A stretch of 6,902 bases of DNA from an uncultured Eubacteriales bacterium (GTDB taxonomy: Bacteria; Bacillota; Clostridia; Oscillospirales; QAMX01): assembly GCA_900551265.1 (NCBI GenBank), contig URVL01000124.1, positions 1 through 6,902 on the forward strand, given 5' to 3'. This document shows positions 4,719 through 6,902 of the stretch, one piece after another. The notes beneath the pieces were generated by a model. The model was given only the letters and a program-made list of their open reading frames with translations, did not search any database and was not told the DNA's origin. Each line of letters starts with the position of its first letter. Positions within the stretch are counted from its first letter, which is position 1. Made by a program: the position numbers and the translations under genes.

Positions 4719-6902
4719 TTATTTTGTTTCTGAATCAGCTTCATTTTTGCGGCGCCCTTTTAAAAGGAGGACGGTAAGCGCGGCAGAGGATAGTGCCAAA
4801 ACACCTGCCCACAGAATCCACTCGCTGGAATCTCCGGTTTTTGGAATATCTGCAAGCGGCACATCTTCATCGAAAATGTTAATCAACCCGTTGCCGTCTG
4901 CAAGCGGCACATTTTCGTCTACGATATCGGTCAGGCCGTTATCTTCTTCGGAGGAATTTCCCTCATTGGCAGCGCCGGCTAAATCGCCGCCGTCTGTAAG
5001 AGGCACATCCTCATCCGGAATGTCTTCTATATCCTGGTCCAGATCGTTTCCGGGCTCCGGTTCCGCTTCAGAGTCCTGACCGTCAGGCTGTTCGGGGTCC
5101 GGATTTGTTGAAGGAATCGTGTCGGGATCGCTCGGATCTGTGTCCGGAATGTTGTTTACCGTTACATAATAGACGCGTATGACGTTGCTGCCCGGGTCAG
5201 AGGTGATGGTCAACGGGAAATTCGAAGCGCCGGTATAGTGGGAATTGAGGCCATACTTATGTGTGAAGCTGTCGATGACATCTCCGAAAGTTGCCGTTCC
5301 ATATTCCGTGGCGCCGTCGTCACGTACGCCGTCATAGTAGTACTCAACGCGATAGCCAAACTCGCCCTTCACATAGTAAACACGGATGACATTATTGGCC
5401 GGGTCCGTATCTACGGTCAGCGGCGCTGTGTCATGATCAAATATATATCCATCCGCTGCTTTATCCGGATAAGTGCTGATAGAATCGTGGAACTTTGCGG
5501 TCCCCGTCACAGTGGCACGGTCATCTCGAATGCCATCGTAGTAATATTCCACGGTGTAGGTATAGTCCGAACGGATATAATAAACGCGGATGATATTTTC
5601 ATCTGTGTTGCTGGTAATGTTTAGCGGGAGACCGGTAACGGTTTCAAGCTCGTAGCCGGTGCGTGTTTTATCCGTATAGGATGAGATGGTATCGTGGAAA
5701 GTGGCAGTGAATGAATCCGTTTTGGATGTGTCGATCACACCGTCGTAGTAATATTCGACCTTGTAACCAAAGGAATCTTTGACATAGTAGATTCTGATAA
5801 CATTATTGTCTGCGTTTGCAGTTACCGTCATGGGAAGATTTTCAGTCTTGTCAAGTTTGTAACCATCAATCTTCTTGTCGGGGTAAGTCGAGACCTGTGT
5901 GCCGAACGTTTCTGCGGCGCCGATGACCGTCTTGGTATCATCCTTTACGCCGTCATAGTAATACTCAACGGTGTATGCGTACTGTCCCTTGACATAATAG
6001 ATGCTAATAACATTATTCTCTTCGTTCGAGGATATGGTCAGCGGGAGATTTTTTTCACCATTTTCAGCAAGCACGTACCCATCGCGAAGCTTTGCAGAGT
6101 AGGTGGAGATCTTCTCGCCGAAGGTTGCCGTTCCGGTAACGGTTGCCGCGTCGTCGCGCACGCCATCATAGTAATACTCAACTTTGTAACCAAAGGAATC
6201 CTTCACGTAATAGACGCTGAGCACATTCTGCGATACATCTGTGCCAATGACCAGTGGCGCGGTATCACGGTCAAACTTATAGCCGTCGATCTTCTGATCC
6301 GGATAAGTAGCAATGCTTGCGCCATATGCGGCGGACAACGTCTGTGTTTTGCTGTTGTCAATCACACCGTCGTAATAGTAGTGAATGGTATAGTCGTAGC
6401 TCTTATAAGAGGTTTGACCGTATACGTTAACGTTGTCGGCGGGCATGACATCAGGGATTGTCGCACTTGTCGTATAGCTGGAGTCGGAATACCAGCCGGA
6501 AAACGTCAAATATGTTTCCGAAGGCGCATAGGTATATGCCGTAACGCTTTGCCCTGCATAATAGGAATCTGTGTGAACGACTACACCATCGACGTAATAC
6601 GTAATGGCGTACTGCGTCTCAGGCGTATATGTCCAGATGCCCGTAAAGACAACGCCGGATTCTGACATGACGGCGGAGGTCTGGTTCCAGGAAGTAAGCC
6701 TCCAGGTGCCGACCGTCACACCGTTTTCCGTGACAGTATAAGTTGTATCAATCGCCGGAGCCTTGTCGGAGAGAAAAACGGTTGCGCCTGCAAGGTACGT
6801 ATTGGTATCCGAAACCTGGAATTCGCCGCTCTGTGTGGAGATCGCCGCAGGCAGAGAGCCGGAGGCTGCGGTATATTGATACGCAACGCTGTAAGTTGAG
6901 AT
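4719..6902 (-). CDS. Sortase-anchored repeat surface protein, adhesin-like (5' end beyond window)
   Basis: The minus-strand frame is open from the right edge to TAA at 4719-4721, giving 727 residues. The GTG at 6717-6719 is an internal codon, since the frame continues with sensible protein to 6902; signal peptide, start and promoter lie outside. Visible order: a SHIRT-like domain (6612-6902), an InlB B-repeat-like segment (6399-6611), six MucBP-like repeats (5160-6398), a Pro/Asp/Glu-rich stalk (about 5022-5159), three pre-anchor motif copies, then IPKTG, a hydrophobic helix and KGRRK. The protein should be exported, cut between Thr and Gly by a sortase, and linked to peptidoglycan. The stalk would carry the repeats away from the wall. 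MucBP-type and SHIRT-type modules in known adhesins serve as rod-like spacers or bind host glycoproteins, so a role in adhesion is likely, but the binding part, if any, is probably N-terminal and unseen. The gene converges on the hydrogenase operon and shows no functional tie to it. Confidence 0.92.
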   Translation of the reverse strand: MSTYSVAYQYTAASGSLPAAISTQSGEFQVSDTNTYLAGATVFLSDKAPAIDTTYTVTENGVTVGTWRLTSWNQTSAVMSESGVVFTGIWTYTPETQYAITYYVDGVVVHTDSYYAGQSVTAYTYAPSETYLTFSGWYSDSSYTTSATIPDVMPADNVNVYGQTSYKSYDYTIHYYYDGVIDNSKTQTLSAAYGASIATYPDQKIDGYKFDRDTAPLVIGTDVSQNVLSVYYVKDSFGYKVEYYYDGVRDDAATVTGTATFGEKISTYSAKLRDGYVLAENGEKNLPLTISSNEENNVISIYYVKGQYAYTVEYYYDGVKDDTKTVIGAAETFGTQVSTYPDKKIDGYKLDKTENLPMTVTANADNNVIRIYYVKDSFGYKVEYYYDGVIDTSKTDSFTATFHDTISSYTDKTRTGYELETVTGLPLNITSNTDENIIRVYYIRSDYTYTVEYYYDGIRDDRATVTGTAKFHDSISTYPDKAADGYIFDHDTAPLTVDTDPANNVIRVYYVKGEFGYRVEYYYDGVRDDGATEYGTATFGDVIDSFTHKYGLNSHYTGASNFPLTITSDPGSNVIRVYYVTVNNIPDTDPSDPDTIPSTNPDPEQPDGQDSEAEPEPGNDLDQDIEDIPDEDVPLTDGGDLAGAANEGNSSEEDNGLTDIVDENVPLADGNGLINIFDEDVPLADIPKTGDSSEWILWAGVLALSSAALTVLLLKGRRKNEADSETK
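4743..4847 (-). other. Cell-wall sorting signal (IPKTG, membrane helix, basic tail)
   Basis: IPKTG (4833-4847) is an LPXTG variant with Ile for Leu. A short acidic gap (DSSE), about 20 hydrophobic residues (WILWAGVLALSSAALTVLLL) and the positive stop KGRRKN follow. An unusual acidic tail, EADSETK, comes after. This three-part layout is diagnostic for sortase substrates. Confidence 0.93.
4830..5021 (-). repeat. Three degenerate copies of the pre-anchor motif
   Basis: The protein reads IPDEDVPLTDGGDL (4980-5021), IVDENVPLADGNGL (4884-4925) and IFDEDVPLADIPKTGD (4830-4877). The DNA is also similar: the + strand shows CTGCAAGCGGCACAT twice and CTGTAAGAGGCACAT once. Only the last copy carries a sorting signal. 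This looks like tandem duplication of the stretch just before the anchor, lengthening the wall-spanning stalk. Confidence 0.85.
5022..5159 (-). other. Acidic proline-rich wall-spanning stalk
   Basis: The segment after the last MucBP-like repeat (beginning VNNIPDTDPSDPDTIPSTNP) consists mostly of Pro, Asp, Glu, Ser, Gly and Gln and has no aromatic residues. It is expected to be extended and unfolded, letting the repeats emerge from the peptidoglycan. Confidence 0.75.
5160..6398 (-). repeat. Six tandem MucBP-like domain repeats
   Basis: Six units of 67-71 residues lie head to tail: R1 6195-6398, R2 5982-6194, R3 5772-5981, R4 5565-5771, R5 5361-5564, R6 5160-5360. Each begins with an aromatic strand ending YYYDG, has a central [ST][YF] strand followed by a DGY- or TGY-type turn (degenerate in R6), and closes with a strand of the form NVIRVYYVK. 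The pattern fits the small beta-rich MucBP class seen in surface proteins of Gram-positive bacteria; assignment is by eye. Unit openings alternate strictly: Y-x-Y-T in R1, R3, R5 and F-G-Y-[KR] in R2, R4, R6. Codons for the shared YYYDG core differ synonymously between most units, so the duplications are not recent. Confidence 0.85.
6399..6611 (-). other. InlB B-repeat-like (Listeria-Bacteroides repeat) segment
   Basis: About 71 residues start at YAITYYVDGVVVHTD and include FSGWYSDSSYTTSATIPDVMP followed by DNVNVYGQ. A beta strand, then a GWY-[ST]-D turn, then a MPADN-V-x-VYG strand is the hallmark of InlB B / Flg_new repeats. It occurs once here and links the N-terminal domain to the MucBP-like array. 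Confidence 0.6.
6612..6902 (-). other. SHIRT-like domain (cut by the window edge)
   Basis: The first 97 visible residues run from ISTYSVAYQYTAASGSLPAA, through a Y-x-x-G-A-T-V turn, to VGTWRLTSWN and VVFTGIWTYTPE. The order Y-x-V-x-Y...LP...GTW-x-(F/L)-x-x-W...V-x-F-x-G-x-W-x-(F/Y)-TP resembles the SHIRT domains of long rod-like streptococcal surface proteins. The match is by memory of the pattern only; an unrelated beta domain is possible. Confidence 0.5.

Noticed and set aside
4705..5079. Plus-strand open frame (124 codons) within the surface protein 3' end
   Set aside because: Its Ser/Pro/Arg-rich product is the antisense of the acidic stalk repeats, and it starts within the terminator hairpin.
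5160..6398. CRISPR-like or DNA-level satellite array
   Set aside because: The roughly 207-base periodicity follows protein repeats in one open frame with synonymous divergence. There are no short identical repeats with unique spacers.
6717..6719. GTG as the start of the surface protein gene
   Set aside because: The frame stays open to the window edge and the upstream residues complete a recognisable beta domain. No ribosome binding site or signal peptide is found there, so the GTG is an internal valine codon.

Overview
The window looks like a chromosomal segment of an anaerobic, hydrogen-metabolising Clostridia member (Bacillota), plausibly a gut Oscillospiraceae/Ruminococcaceae or Lachnospiraceae relative. 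The basis is strong GGAGG-type ribosome binding sites, a soluble multi-subunit [FeFe] hydrogenase, and a sortase-anchored surface protein whose C-terminus has a DEDVPLADIPKTG-style ending that I associate with these families. Taxonomy is inferred, not shown directly.

Positions 1-4626 (+ strand) hold the 3' part of a hydrogenase operon. A truncated upstream gene overlaps, by ATGA, a small GHKL-type ATP-binding protein (30-560). A small thioredoxin-fold [2Fe-2S] ferredoxin-like protein (607-978), a NuoF/HydB-like flavoprotein (997-2796) and a HydA-like [FeFe] hydrogenase (2812-4554) follow. Gaps are 46, 18 and 15 bp, and each gene has its own Shine-Dalgarno sequence. A hairpin with a T-rich tail at 4592-4626 ends the unit. 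HydB and HydA together carry an FMN/NAD(H) site, many iron-sulfur clusters and the H-cluster. This is the set used by NAD(H)/ferredoxin-dependent bifurcating (or confurcating) hydrogenases. The NuoE/HydC partner is not seen and may be the gene cut off at position 1.

Positions 4627-4718 are a short convergent intergenic gap with a second, very stable hairpin. From 4719 to the right edge the minus strand encodes the C-terminal 727 residues of a large cell-wall-anchored surface protein. From N to C it has a SHIRT-like domain, an InlB B-repeat-like segment, six tandem MucBP-like repeats of about 67-71 residues, an acidic proline-rich stalk, three degenerate copies of the pre-anchor motif, and an IPKTG sorting signal with membrane helix and basic tail. 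Its start and promoter lie outside the window.

The two halves probably have no functional link beyond being convergent neighbours. I see no clearly new system. The points most worth a second look are the unexplained ATPase and three-cysteine ferredoxin carried with the hydrogenase, the altered cysteine pattern around the H-cluster (TSCSPGW with extra Cys323 and Cys500), and the alternating two-type repeat architecture of the surface protein.
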